Assembly (NCBI GenBank): GCA_018062085.1
Contig: JAGOSY010000014.1
Location: 62,001 to 126,000 of the forward strand
Direction: 5' to 3'
Source of the DNA: a bacterium
GTDB taxonomy: Bacteria; Cyanobacteriota; Vampirovibrionia; Obscuribacterales; Obscuribacteraceae
DNA length: 64,000 bases
Shown: one piece after another, positions 11,592 through 20,567 of the stretch
Numbering within the stretch: position 1 is the stretch's first letter
How the letters are laid out: each line of letters begins with the position of its first letter
Position numbers and translations under genes: made by a program
The notes under the pieces: model-generated
The model's database searches: none
Told to the model about the DNA's origin: nothing
The model's input: the letters and a program-made list of their open reading frames with translations, nothing else

Positions 11592-12839
11592 ATGCTAGTT
11601 AGTGTCTTCCTGATCAGCACATTGTTTATTGTGGCTCTGTATGGCCTCACTTTGGCCTATTACGTGCTCTTGAAGCCAGTGGAAAGTAGTAAAAAGACAG
11701 AGCGCGAATTGCCCTTTGTCTCCGTGTTGGTTCCGGCTCGAAATGAAGAAACCAAAATTGCCCGCTGTATAGAGTCGCTTCTAGCTCAAGATTATCCAAA
11801 TTTTGAACTAGTAGTAATTGATGACCGTTCTACCGATTCTACTGGTGAAATTATTCAGTCAATTGCCCAGCGTGATAATCGGCTCAAATTTGTGCGCGGC
11901 AAAGATGCCCCAGCTGGCTGGATTGGCAAGTGCAATGCCTTGGCCCATGCCGTTGGTTATGCTTCTGGTGAGTTTTTCATTTTCACTGATGCTGATACAT
12001 ATCACCATCCCAATTCTTTGCGTGATTCTGTTAGCCACGCTATCGACAACAAAATTGATTTGATGTCTTTTGTGCCCATGCAGGAGCTTGGTAGCTTCTC
12101 CGAACGACTGGTAATGCCAGTTCTACTTAGCTCTTTTTTGATCGGAGATCCTTTTCACACTGTTAACGATCCCACTGCCGCTCGGGCTTATGCTTACGGT
12201 CAATATATACTTTGTCGGCGTAGTTCATATTTAGCCGTGGGTGGCCATCAGAGTGTGCGCGACGAGATTGTCGAAGATCACGCCATTGCCCGGGTTTTTA
12301 AAGAAAAAGGTTTCAAAATTGAAGTAGCTGACGGCAAGACTCTCTATTCTGTGCGGATGTACACCGATCTTGAGTCTCTTTGGATGGGCTGGACCAAGAA
12401 TCTCTATTCATTCATTGAGAGTAAAGTATCTAATTTGGTGATGATGGTTATTCTCACCAACAGTGTTGTGGTGCTACCGTGGCTTTTTCTTGCATATGTT
12501 ATATCTCTTTGGGTCAAAGGGGATATCGACCAGTCTCTGTATAGTTTGACCGCTCTTGTCATTGCGCAAATCAGTGTGCTTGCTCTGTGGAATCGGCTCA
12601 CCGCTTGCCATCATGCTGGTTTGAAGTGGTATCACTTCTTGCTTACTCCTTTTGGCTGTATGACTATGAGTTTGCTTTATCTGCATTCGGCATATCTAGT
12701 GCATACGGGTGGACGGGTTAACTGGAAGGGGCGTCGCTATGTGGTCAATATACATAAGACTATTGAGAACGAAGACGGACAAGTCTCGGATCAAAAGTCG
12801 CGAGCGGGTAAACTGGTCAGTCGAGATGTCACGGACTAA
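11592..12839 (+). CDS. Membrane-bound family 2 glycosyltransferase
   Basis: An N-terminal membrane segment (about 4-25) leads into a GT2 catalytic domain. That domain has SVLVPARNEE, DDRSTDSTGE, the metal-binding FTDADT, and the acceptor-side motif RDEIVEDHAIARVF. Two to four further membrane helices (about 275-375) close the protein. The architecture resembles HpnB/CruC-type enzymes that glycosylate hopanoid or carotenoid lipids, but the acceptor is not deducible here. It starts 6 bp after the dehydrogenase stop and probably shares its transcript. Confidence 0.8.
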   Translation: MLVSVFLISTLFIVALYGLTLAYYVLLKPVESSKKTERELPFVSVLVPARNEETKIARCIESLLAQDYPNFELVVIDDRSTDSTGEIIQSIAQRDNRLKFVRGKDAPAGWIGKCNALAHAVGYASGEFFIFTDADTYHHPNSLRDSVSHAIDNKIDLMSFVPMQELGSFSERLVMPVLLSSFLIGDPFHTVNDPTAARAYAYGQYILCRRSSYLAVGGHQSVRDEIVEDHAIARVFKEKGFKIEVADGKTLYSVRMYTDLESLWMGWTKNLYSFIESKVSNLVMMVILTNSVVVLPWLFLAYVISLWVKGDIDQSLYSLTALVIAQISVLALWNRLTACHHAGLKWYHFLLTPFGCMTMSLLYLHSAYLVHTGGRVNWKGRRYVVNIHKTIENEDGQVSDQKSRAGKLVSRDVTD

Positions 12840-12846
12840 GCCCTAA

Positions 12847-13074
12847 ATGTCGATCACTCAAGATAACAAAACGCCCACGACTGCTGAGCTACAGCGGTTT
12901 ATTCGGGAGCATACAGTGCTCGAATTTTTCTCGCTTGATGGCAAGGGTAGCAAATATGTTGGCGCGCTGCGCTGGTTCGATGAAGAAGCCTTTCATATCA
13001 AGCAAGATGACGGCTCTGAGATGACTTTACTGCGCTCCGCCATACTAGGTTATAGAGCCAAGAAGGCCAAATAG
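12847..13074 (+). CDS. hfq: Hfq-like Sm-fold RNA-binding protein, cyanobacterial pattern
   Basis: The protein has 75 residues. A short N-terminal helix (TAELQRFIREHT) precedes Sm1-like strands (VLEFFSLDGKGSKYVGALRWFDEEAFHIKQDD) and the Sm2-like end (MTLLRSAILGYRAKK). The W-F-D turn and the divergent Sm2 without the usual YKHA are features of cyanobacterial Hfq rather than of the enterobacterial type. Cyanobacterial Hfq has been linked to motility and type IV pili, so a role other than sRNA chaperoning is possible. It lies between the glycosyltransferase (7 bp) and mreB (69 bp). Confidence 0.65.
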   Translation: MSITQDNKTPTTAELQRFIREHTVLEFFSLDGKGSKYVGALRWFDEEAFHIKQDDGSEMTLLRSAILGYRAKKAK

Positions 13075-13143
13075 TGTTAAACTAGGGCTCTATTTAGTAG
13101 ACTTTAGTTACAACTCTCTCTCGCTTGTCATTCTGGAGTATCA

Positions 13144-14175
13144 GTGGTCTGGTTCAAGAGTTTTTTCGGCACAGCTTTAGGTATTGACCTCGGCACAGCC
13201 AACACGCTCATATATGTGCATGACAAAGGTGTTGTTCTGCGCGAACCATCTGTGGTTGCCGTTGATGAAAACACCAATCTCGTGCGCTGGGTTGGCGAAG
13301 AAGCGCGGGCTATGATTGGTCGCACACCTCAGGGTATTCGTGCAATTAGACCGCTTAAAGACGGTGTTGTTGCCGATCTTGAATACGCGAAAATCATGCT
13401 GAAGAAGTTTGTTGAGCGAGTTACCGGTGCTGGCGGTATTAAGAATCCTGATATGGCGATTGGCGTGCCTTCTGGAGTGACTTCAGTTGAGCGTATCGCA
13501 ATTAAATCAGTGGCTGAAAATGCTCGCGCTAATCTCATATATTTGCCAGAAGAACCAATGGCGGCGGCAATTGGTGCATCCTTACCGGTCGTTGAGCCCA
13601 CTGGTTCAATGATTGTCGATATCGGTGGTGGCACCACTGAAGTAGCAGTCATTAGTTTGTCTGGTATTGTCGTCAACGAATCTATTCGCATCGCTGGTGA
13701 TGAACTCAATGACAGCATTATTTTCTATTTGAAGAAAGTGCATAGTCTGGCAATCGGAGATCGCACCGCTGAAGAGATCAAGTTTCGTTTGGGGTCAGCT
13801 TTTAAAACTAAAGACAACGATAAAATAGATGTGCGCGGTCTCAGCTTATTAAATGGCATGCCGCGCACGATTACGATTAGTCGTGGTGAAGTGCGAGATG
13901 CAATGCAAGAGCCTCTTTGGTCGATTGTAGAGGCCGTGAAACGTACTCTTGAACGCACACCACCCGAACTAGCCGCTGATATCTTTAATCGCGGTATTGT
14001 CCTCACTGGTGGCGGTGCTTTATTGCAGGGTCTTGACGAGCTAATTTCAAGCGAAACCGAAGTTCCTGTTTTTGTTGCTGACGATCCACTTTCTTCCGTT
14101 GCCATCGGTACTGGCAAAATGCTTACCGATCCAACTTATCGGCGCGTTCTAGAACAATGCATGTGCCACAAATAA
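13144..14175 (+). CDS. mreB: Rod shape-determining protein MreB
   Basis: This actin-like filament protein positions the elongation machinery under the inner membrane. Motifs include GIDLGTANTLIYV (phosphate 1), VDIGGGTTEVAVIS (phosphate 2) and GIVLTGGGALLQGLDE (adenosine). The amphipathic N-terminal stretch VVWFKSFFG is a plausible membrane anchor. It has 343 residues and a GTG start with GGAG six bases upstream. It heads the mreBCD-PBP2 cluster. Confidence 0.97.
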   Translation: MVWFKSFFGTALGIDLGTANTLIYVHDKGVVLREPSVVAVDENTNLVRWVGEEARAMIGRTPQGIRAIRPLKDGVVADLEYAKIMLKKFVERVTGAGGIKNPDMAIGVPSGVTSVERIAIKSVAENARANLIYLPEEPMAAAIGASLPVVEPTGSMIVDIGGGTTEVAVISLSGIVVNESIRIAGDELNDSIIFYLKKVHSLAIGDRTAEEIKFRLGSAFKTKDNDKIDVRGLSLLNGMPRTITISRGEVRDAMQEPLWSIVEAVKRTLERTPPELAADIFNRGIVLTGGGALLQGLDELISSETEVPVFVADDPLSSVAIGTGKMLTDPTYRRVLEQCMCHK

Positions 14176-14225
14176 GAAATCGCCTGCTATAGAGCTGCAA
14201 GAGAGATAGATTCAGAGGAGTGAAA

Positions 14226-15032
14226 GTGGCTGTTAGAAATGAGTCTGATCTAGAGGCTCAATCTCAGTCGGTTGCTGAGTATCTCTTCTTGATCATGTTA
14301 GTGCTAATGGTAGCTGTGCCGGTGAGTGGCATGGCTTTGTCTGTTTCTAGCTGGTTTTCTTCGATTTACGCCAAGGGCGAATATCAATTTGTTTCTACTA
14401 AAAACCTGGCAGAACAGCTTCTCAATGCCTCAACACGCATTCGCACCTTAGAGAGCAAGCTGGCACAAAATGAACTTGAATTGGCCCGTCTCAAGCAAGA
14501 GTCTCGTGACACCAGTCGCTTAAGAAGTCTGCTCGGTCTCAAGTCAAAGGCCGGTCGTGTAACCGTTTCAGCTGAAGTGGTGGCACGCAATCCGGATAAT
14601 TGGTTTGAGCAAGTTGTTATCGATAAAGGCTCGGCTGAGAAAATTTCTGTTGGTTCTGCTGTAATTTCTATTGCCGGAGTCGTCGGTCAGGTTGTACGTG
14701 TCTCTGAGCACGACAGTGTAGTGCGTTTGGCTACAGACCCTGAGCAGAAAGAAGGGGTCTTAATTTCTAAACTAGGATTGACCGGAACTCTTGTAGGTAA
14801 CTATCAAAACCTAGCCCGTATAGATTATGTGCCAATTGGTACTAACGTAGATGTTGGCGATAAAGTAGTGACTTTGGGAAAAGCAGGTATTTTTCCTGAT
14901 AATCATCCTGTCGGTACGGTGGCAGCGGTAAGACGCGATGCTAATGGCGCTTCGATGCAAATTGACGTCAAGTTATCTGAGAACTGCTATGACATTAGTC
15001 AGGTGCTAGTTCTTCCTCCTTTAGAGAATTAA
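14226..15032 (+). CDS. mreC: Rod shape-determining protein MreC
   Basis: This bitopic periplasmic scaffold of the elongasome has one N-terminal membrane helix (about 21-40). A coiled coil (about 58-95, STRIRTLESKLAQNELELARLK) then leads into the two beta domains, with VSVGSAVISIAGVVGQV-like and VGDKVVTLGKAGIFPDNHPVGTV stretches typical of MreC. AGAGGAG ends at 14220, so GTG at 14226 (spacing five) is a better start than the GTG at 14220 that overlaps the SD. It lies 50 bp after mreB. Confidence 0.93.
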   Translation: MAVRNESDLEAQSQSVAEYLFLIMLVLMVAVPVSGMALSVSSWFSSIYAKGEYQFVSTKNLAEQLLNASTRIRTLESKLAQNELELARLKQESRDTSRLRSLLGLKSKAGRVTVSAEVVARNPDNWFEQVVIDKGSAEKISVGSAVISIAGVVGQVVRVSEHDSVVRLATDPEQKEGVLISKLGLTGTLVGNYQNLARIDYVPIGTNVDVGDKVVTLGKAGIFPDNHPVGTVAAVRRDANGASMQIDVKLSENCYDISQVLVLPPLEN

Positions 15033-15047
15033 ACAAAGAGGGGAGTT

Positions 15048-15653
15048 ATGATTTTAGGTTCAGCGCGCAGCCGTAAGCGCTTGGGTGAAATAAGCATAGC
15101 AGCCGTTCTGGTGCTGGTGGTTTGGTTGATTCAATTGGCTTTGCTCAGTAAGTTTCGCTTTGGCGACGTGCTATGTAATTTGCCTTTGACTATGATTGTT
15201 GTTTGGGGAGTAACTTTTGGCTCACCCATGCCTAAGCCGACCAATGATGAATTGAGAGTCTCGACATTGCCCGCTATTCTTGTGCGGCAATTACTTTCAG
15301 GATCGCCATCGGGAGCTATCATTGGCGCATTCTTTGCCGCACTTGCGTCGTCGGTGATTCCAACATATCCCTTTGCTTACCCGATTATTGGTTGGATCGC
15401 GGGCTATTTTTCACTGAAAAACTTCAATCAAGCCGCTTTTCTTTGCATTCCGCTAGTTTTTCTACTAAGTTTTCTTGGCGAAATAATTATGGCTGTGCAA
15501 TTATCTTTAGTAGGTAGGCCAGAGGTATTCAGTCATCTTGCAATGATCAGTTTTCCTGAAGCGCTTCTAAACGCCTTAATTGCTCCTGTTTTGTTCTTCC
15601 CTATGCGTGGCTGGTTCGAGTTCTCGCGCTGGCGACATATGGCCACTGAGTAG
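15048..15653 (+). CDS. mreD: Rod shape-determining protein MreD-like
   Basis: This polytopic inner-membrane protein has 201 residues and about five hydrophobic segments, ending in a cytosolic basic tail. Sequence signatures are weak, as usual for MreD; the assignment rests on topology, size and position between mreC and PBP2. AGAGGGGAG precedes the ATG, and mreC ends 15 bp upstream. Confidence 0.8.
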   Translation: MILGSARSRKRLGEISIAAVLVLVVWLIQLALLSKFRFGDVLCNLPLTMIVVWGVTFGSPMPKPTNDELRVSTLPAILVRQLLSGSPSGAIIGAFFAALASSVIPTYPFAYPIIGWIAGYFSLKNFNQAAFLCIPLVFLLSFLGEIIMAVQLSLVGRPEVFSHLAMISFPEALLNALIAPVLFFPMRGWFEFSRWRHMATE

Positions 15654-15690
15654 AATTTCTGCAAGTAGTGAGGACAGTTTCTTAGTGGTA

Positions 15691-17541
15691 ATGAGCGGAG
15701 ATCGCACTTTTATAGATACAGACAGCGGCAATGCCGGTGCCAGTCGTGATATGCGACCGAAGATGTTTGTCTTGTCGCTCATTATTATTATGGCTATGGG
15801 CGCGCTGGTTGCGCGACTGGTTTGGCTACAGATTTTGCAAAACGGCTATTATAAAAATCAGGCTGTCGAGAATTCTACTCGAGTTACTTTCTTGAGAGCC
15901 CCAAGGGGCAACATATATGACCGTCATGGCAATCTACTAGCCACGAATAAACAGTCCCTTTCAATGATTGCAATTCCAGCTCAGCTTGATAATGTCAAAG
16001 ATTTGTCCGCTCGCCTGGCGAAAGTGATCGACATGCCTGAGCCAAAAATTTTAGAGGAGTTACTAAAGGCCAAAGTTTCTGGTTCAGTCTTGCCTGTTGT
16101 CATTGACCATGACGTTGATATGACTACGGTCGCTCGATTTTTTGAAAATAAGCTGTTTCTACCCGGTATAGATATTTTGCCAGATATCAGCCGTAGCTAT
16201 CCTAATGCCGAAGTGACCGCGCATGTTCTTGGTTATTGCGGTTCTATTTCCCAGGCCCAGCTGGCCCGTAGGCCGGCTCGGAAAATGGGTGATGTTGTTG
16301 GTCAAGATGGCATAGAGCGCCTTTATGACGATCAGCTACGGGGTGTCGACGGCGAGCAACGTGTGCGCGTAAATGCTATGGGTAATTCTCTTTCTGCCGC
16401 CACATCGAAACCACAAATTACCAAAGAGTCGATACCGGGTAAGCCCTTGGTGGTTTCCATTGATCTTGATCTGCAGCGGGCTGCCTATGAAGCACTTGGT
16501 GCCCGTTCTGGTGCAATAGTGGCTATTGACCCTCAAAACGGTGAAGTTTTGGCCATGGTATCAAGGCCAAGCTATGACCCAAATGTTTTTACTAAACGTA
16601 TCACACCGGCTGTGTGGAAGCGCATTAATGCCCCTGATCACCCCCTCTTCAATCGCGCTCTGTCTGGCTATCCACCAGGTTCAATATGGAAAGCCTTAAC
16701 TCTACTAGCAGCACTGCAATGTGGTGCTGTGAAGCCTGATACCAAGCTCCATGTCTCTGGTGGCATATCTTTGGGTGGATTTTTCTTCGGCGATTGGACT
16801 AGTACCACTGGTCTTTTTGATCTAGTTAAGTGTCTGGCTTGGTCAAGAGATTCTGCCTTCTATCAGATGGGGTTGAAAATGAAGCCAGAACAAATCAAGG
16901 AATGGGCTGTGAAATTTGGGGCTGGTCGACCTACTGGTCTTGAGTTGCGTCACGAAGGCAAAGGTCTTGTGCCTGATTCGGAGTGGAAAGAGCGGGTCTA
17001 TCATGAGAAATGGTATCCGGGCAATACGCTGCACATGTCTATTGGTCAGACCTATGTGCAGGTCACGCCTGCTCAGGCCGCACGTATTTTTGGTGGTCTA
17101 GGAATGAAAGGCAAAGTGCCGAATCTGCACTTGGTGATGAAAATTGCCGATAGGCAAATTCCCGCACCAAAGTGTGAGACTGTCAAAACCAACCCTGTTT
17201 ATCTGAAAGTTGTACTCGATGGCTTAAAGGCCGTGGTTGCTAGTGGTACCGGTGGTGCTACCAAGCTTGGTGATGTCGAAGTTGCTGGTAAGACCGGATC
17301 AGCTGAAGCCCCACCTATTGGAAGTAAGACTCATGCCTGGTTTGCTTGTTATGCCCCAGCCGATAAACCTCGAATTGCCATTGCCTGCTTTGTTGAACAT
17401 GGTGGACACGGCGGTAGTACGTGCGCACCACTAGCTAAAGTCATCCTCGAGAAGTTTTTCTCTGTCAGTAAGCCATTGCCCTCAGATAAAGACGTTGTGG
17501 TTAAGCCTGCTGCAGCAACAAAACCTAAACGTAGGCACTAA
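15691..17541 (+). CDS. mrdA: Penicillin-binding protein 2 (elongation transpeptidase)
   Basis: The class B PBP has 616 residues from this start. A single membrane anchor (about 23-45) is followed by the dimerisation/pedestal domain beginning RAPRGNIYDRHGNLLATN. The transpeptidase has S331-I-W-K334 in YPPGSIWK, S385-R-D in the second motif, and K534-T-G in AGKTGSAEA. It cross-links peptidoglycan with the MreBCD complex. The frame is open from 15580, inside mreD, but ATG at 15691 gives a normal short cytosolic tail; GTG at 15685 is possible. The C-terminus is a Lys/Arg-rich tail (KPAAATKPKRRH). Confidence 0.95.
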   Translation: MSGDRTFIDTDSGNAGASRDMRPKMFVLSLIIIMAMGALVARLVWLQILQNGYYKNQAVENSTRVTFLRAPRGNIYDRHGNLLATNKQSLSMIAIPAQLDNVKDLSARLAKVIDMPEPKILEELLKAKVSGSVLPVVIDHDVDMTTVARFFENKLFLPGIDILPDISRSYPNAEVTAHVLGYCGSISQAQLARRPARKMGDVVGQDGIERLYDDQLRGVDGEQRVRVNAMGNSLSAATSKPQITKESIPGKPLVVSIDLDLQRAAYEALGARSGAIVAIDPQNGEVLAMVSRPSYDPNVFTKRITPAVWKRINAPDHPLFNRALSGYPPGSIWKALTLLAALQCGAVKPDTKLHVSGGISLGGFFFGDWTSTTGLFDLVKCLAWSRDSAFYQMGLKMKPEQIKEWAVKFGAGRPTGLELRHEGKGLVPDSEWKERVYHEKWYPGNTLHMSIGQTYVQVTPAQAARIFGGLGMKGKVPNLHLVMKIADRQIPAPKCETVKTNPVYLKVVLDGLKAVVASGTGGATKLGDVEVAGKTGSAEAPPIGSKTHAWFACYAPADKPRIAIACFVEHGGHGGSTCAPLAKVILEKFFSVSKPLPSDKDVVVKPAAATKPKRRH

Positions 17542-17666
17542 AGACTGTTTTGGTGCAAGCGTTTATATGCACCGTATATAGGGTCTTGCTCTGTATATAA
17601 AAAACTAGACAAGTTCGCTGGTTGTGGTAATAATAGGCCTAAGTTTTATAGATTGTGGGGCGAATT

Positions 17667-18365
17667 ATGATCAGTCAAGCGCAAGCAATGTCGACCGAAT
17701 CAATAGCTGTACCAGATTCGATTGAATCGAATGCTGAGCGGGTTTCGGTTGATGGCGTTGATTTGGAAAATTTTGAAGTAGATGACACTACAGCTCAAGA
17801 ATCTGCATTAGAAAATACCAGCATCACTGCTGTAAAAGAGCTTGTAAGCGGTGATGATCGTGTTTCAAAGAAAGATCTGGTGCAACTGTTGGAAGGCTTT
17901 GTCAGCATTCTCAAAACCGATACACCAAATTTACCTGCCCCGTTGAACTCAGGCACTTCTACCTCAGTGGCCATTGCCCAAGATGTTCAAGTCAACGATC
18001 GCACTGCTGAAATTGAATCGCTACGCAATCTAGTGATTGAAGCTCAAGACACAATTATCAAACTACTTACTGATCGAGTTGAGGATCGTGCTCGTATTGC
18101 TGGTTTAGAAACACAGCTCAATATTCTTCCTGACCTTCAAGCCCAGGCTGATCGCGCCATGATGGTGGCAGTAAAAACAGAAGACTATCGCTCCGAGTTA
18201 ACCAAAATCAAATTCGAACTAGACCGCTTCCGTCTTCATCGCGTTCGCAGTGAAGTCGAGAAAAAGAAAGGCACAATCTGGAAGAAAATCCAGCGCTGGC
18301 TATTTGCGCCTCGACGCACAACTACCGATGATGCTGTCAAGCCAATCACCGAAGTTTCGTTGTAA
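17667..18365 (+). CDS. Uncharacterised coiled-coil protein
   Basis: I do not recognise this 232-residue protein. It has an acidic, probably disordered N-terminal third (to about residue 60), a short helical segment (KKDLVQLLEGFVSIL), a long coiled coil (about 115-200) and a very basic end (KKKGTIWKKIQRWLFAPRR). The tail could touch membrane or nucleic acid. The frame starts at GTG 17655, but the ATG at 17667, twelve bases later, looks more natural. It stands alone after PBP2 and converges with the LRR gene. Confidence 0.6.
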   Translation: MISQAQAMSTESIAVPDSIESNAERVSVDGVDLENFEVDDTTAQESALENTSITAVKELVSGDDRVSKKDLVQLLEGFVSILKTDTPNLPAPLNSGTSTSVAIAQDVQVNDRTAEIESLRNLVIEAQDTIIKLLTDRVEDRARIAGLETQLNILPDLQAQADRAMMVAVKTEDYRSELTKIKFELDRFRLHRVRSEVEKKKGTIWKKIQRWLFAPRRTTTDDAVKPITEVSL

Positions 18366-18374
18366 GTCTAAATT

Positions 18375-19265
18375 TTAAGGACCGAAGATGGCGCAGTCTT
18401 TCAATTTACTGCGCAGTCGAGCAATGCCGATTTCGGTGACCTTGGTATCCCGCAGTTCTAGGTGCTCAAGTTGAGTGGCGTCGGCCAATTGCTCAAGGCA
18501 TTTGTCCGTGACTTTAGTGCCGTTTAAGAAAAGCACTTTCAATCCTCTTATATTTTTGACTTCGGCCATGCTGTCGTCAGTCAAATTTGTGTCATTAACA
18601 TACAGGGTGCTGAGGCTCTTGAGGTCGGCAAGGGCGCTTAAGGCTTTGCCTGTGATTGTCGTGTATGAAAGGTCGAGGTCTTCAATACTAGATGAACTTG
18701 CCAGGTCAATTACCCCGCTGTCGCTGATTGTGGCTGGCAGGTGTAGGTTTTTCAGCTGGGGTAGAGCCGCTAGAGCTTTCATGCTGGCATCGGAGATTTT
18801 GGTACTTTTGATTGTTAAGCTGGTTAACGTTTTCACACCTTGTACCAGTGGCAAAATCTGGTCATTTATGGAGCTGCCCGTAAGCCAAAGTGTTTCTAGG
18901 GCTGTGGCCTCATTCAGATTAACGAAGTCTTGGCTGGTCAGGTTGAGAAAATCTAGGCGCAATTCCACTAAGGTGGACAGTTTTAGTATTGCCGCCAAAA
19001 ATGCCGGAGAATATTGACTTGTAGACAAGTCCATTGAAGTAATTTGGCCCAGCGCACTGGCACTGCCTTCTGCCGTGCGAGCGTCAACGTCATGGGCCAT
19101 CGCTAGGCCAATAATTGACTGTTCTGGCAGGCTCAACTTTACTTCACCAGAAGCTTGGCCAATCCAGGAGCGGTTATGGGGAAAGGTTCTCTTCGAAAGA
19201 TAGAGGTTTCCCAGAGTGGTTTTGCTGGGAAAAATGAGAGTAAGTTCTGTTGTTGATGCTACCAA
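18375..19265 (-). CDS. Leucine-rich repeat protein, paralogue of the 60.9-kb LRR protein
   Basis: An N-terminal module of about 65 residues (FPSKTTLGNLYL...SWIGQASGEVKL) precedes about eight LRRs of 23-24 residues with consensus LxxLxLxxTxIxDxxLxxLxxL. The end is LRSKLKDCAIFGP. The module and the ending recur in the plus-strand protein at 60881-61639. No signal peptide is visible, suggesting a cytosolic protein-protein interaction role. The start is TTG with GGAG eight bases upstream. A plant-type or cysteine-containing LRR class is possible. Confidence 0.75.
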   Translation of the reverse strand: MVASTTELTLIFPSKTTLGNLYLSKRTFPHNRSWIGQASGEVKLSLPEQSIIGLAMAHDVDARTAEGSASALGQITSMDLSTSQYSPAFLAAILKLSTLVELRLDFLNLTSQDFVNLNEATALETLWLTGSSINDQILPLVQGVKTLTSLTIKSTKISDASMKALAALPQLKNLHLPATISDSGVIDLASSSSIEDLDLSYTTITGKALSALADLKSLSTLYVNDTNLTDDSMAEVKNIRGLKVLFLNGTKVTDKCLEQLADATQLEHLELRDTKVTEIGIARLRSKLKDCAIFGP

Positions 19266-19396
19266 GATAAATTCTCCAGTCGTTTTATGGGAGAAACCGG
19301 GGGAGCCATATTGTAAGGCTTAATGGGTCTGACCTATAGTAGTTGTGTGGTCAAGTATTACGCTCCCTCAAGCAAACAGGTTTTTTGAAAGGGTCT

Positions 19397-20506
19397 ATGG
19401 CGAACTGGAATTCATTAGACGACAATTCAAACAGGCGCTCATACGGGCAAGATCGGTATGCGCAGGAACGCTATGGGCAAGATGCTGCCTACCAGAATGG
19501 CGCTTTCCAAGACTATGCTCTACCTGTTCAATATAGGGGTGATAATCGCAATAACTTGGCAATGTCGGTATCTTTGGGCCCGATAGACCTGCTTTTGGGC
19601 GGGCGCCAAGGCTTTGACTATAGTGGCCAGAACAACCATCATCGCTATCAACAAGATAGATATCAACAAGACCGTTGGCAGAACAATAATCAGCGTTTTG
19701 ACGGTGCTTTTGTTAGTCGTCCTTATCTCACACCAGACTATAGCTTCCGAAAAGGTTATGAAGATTTTGGTGAGTCATCTTATATACAGCAACGCGGTTG
19801 GTTGCCCCAAGGCCGTCGCCAGCAGTATCTGCCAGAACCTCAAGATTGGCGCATGCAGCAACGCCGAGCCCAATCGTATTGGGATACAGGGGCAATTAAT
19901 TACGATCGCCCTTGTCCACCAGAGCAGGAATATTACGAAGGACAGCCGCGTAGGCAGTCCGTAGAGATTGAAGTTGCTCCTCGGTATAGGCGTGAGACCG
20001 TCGAGCGTCAGCCCGAAGTAGAACAGCGGGAACCTACTCGTACTCTACCTACCAATGCTATGAGCGAATATGATTGGGCTGTCTATCAAAAACTCTGTCA
20101 AACAGCAGAAAGTCTTGTGGGTAAACACACGACTGCTTACGACAACCGTCTTCCTTCAGACCGGCTAGGTTGCGTTAAGGCTGCCAGTTTGCTTCTTGAT
20201 CAAGGCTATGGTCTCAATACTAATGAGATCAATACTCGTCAGTTTGAAAAAGAATTGCGTGAAGAGAATGGTTTTACTGAGGTGGCAATCGCTGACCTTA
20301 AGCCTGGTGACGTGATTTTAGGTTACAGGGCTGGTGGTGACTATTCCCATGCTGCCGTCTATATGGGCAATGGCAAAATATTCAACAATGACAGCGATCT
20401 TGGAACAATGTCTATTCAATCAGTTGATAAATTCAATTCAACTGAATTTAAGCGAATCACTATTCTGCGTCGGCCAGCCAAAGTACCCTCTGTGCCTGTT
20501 GCATAA
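19397..20506 (+). CDS. NlpC/P60-like cysteine peptidase with Tyr/Gln/Arg-rich N-terminus
   Basis: The first about 220 residues are low complexity, rich in Q, R, Y, N and D with repeated RYQQDR-type words. The C-terminal about 130 residues look like a papain-fold amidase. A candidate nucleophile Cys lies in RLGCVKAASLLL, LKPGDVILGYR follows, and a candidate His lies in YSHAAVYMGNGKIFNND. Peptidoglycan hydrolysis is the usual role of the family. No signal peptide is evident, which is odd for a wall enzyme. The frame opens at a TTG (19343), but ATG at 19397, after GAAAGGG, is preferred. Confidence 0.6.
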   Translation: MANWNSLDDNSNRRSYGQDRYAQERYGQDAAYQNGAFQDYALPVQYRGDNRNNLAMSVSLGPIDLLLGGRQGFDYSGQNNHHRYQQDRYQQDRWQNNNQRFDGAFVSRPYLTPDYSFRKGYEDFGESSYIQQRGWLPQGRRQQYLPEPQDWRMQQRRAQSYWDTGAINYDRPCPPEQEYYEGQPRRQSVEIEVAPRYRRETVERQPEVEQREPTRTLPTNAMSEYDWAVYQKLCQTAESLVGKHTTAYDNRLPSDRLGCVKAASLLLDQGYGLNTNEINTRQFEKELREENGFTEVAIADLKPGDVILGYRAGGDYSHAAVYMGNGKIFNNDSDLGTMSIQSVDKFNSTEFKRITILRRPAKVPSVPVA

Positions 20507-20567
20507 GCAAAATGCAGTACGGAATTTGCGCACCATATTTAGTGCGTGATTGGGGCTTTAAAGCTAT

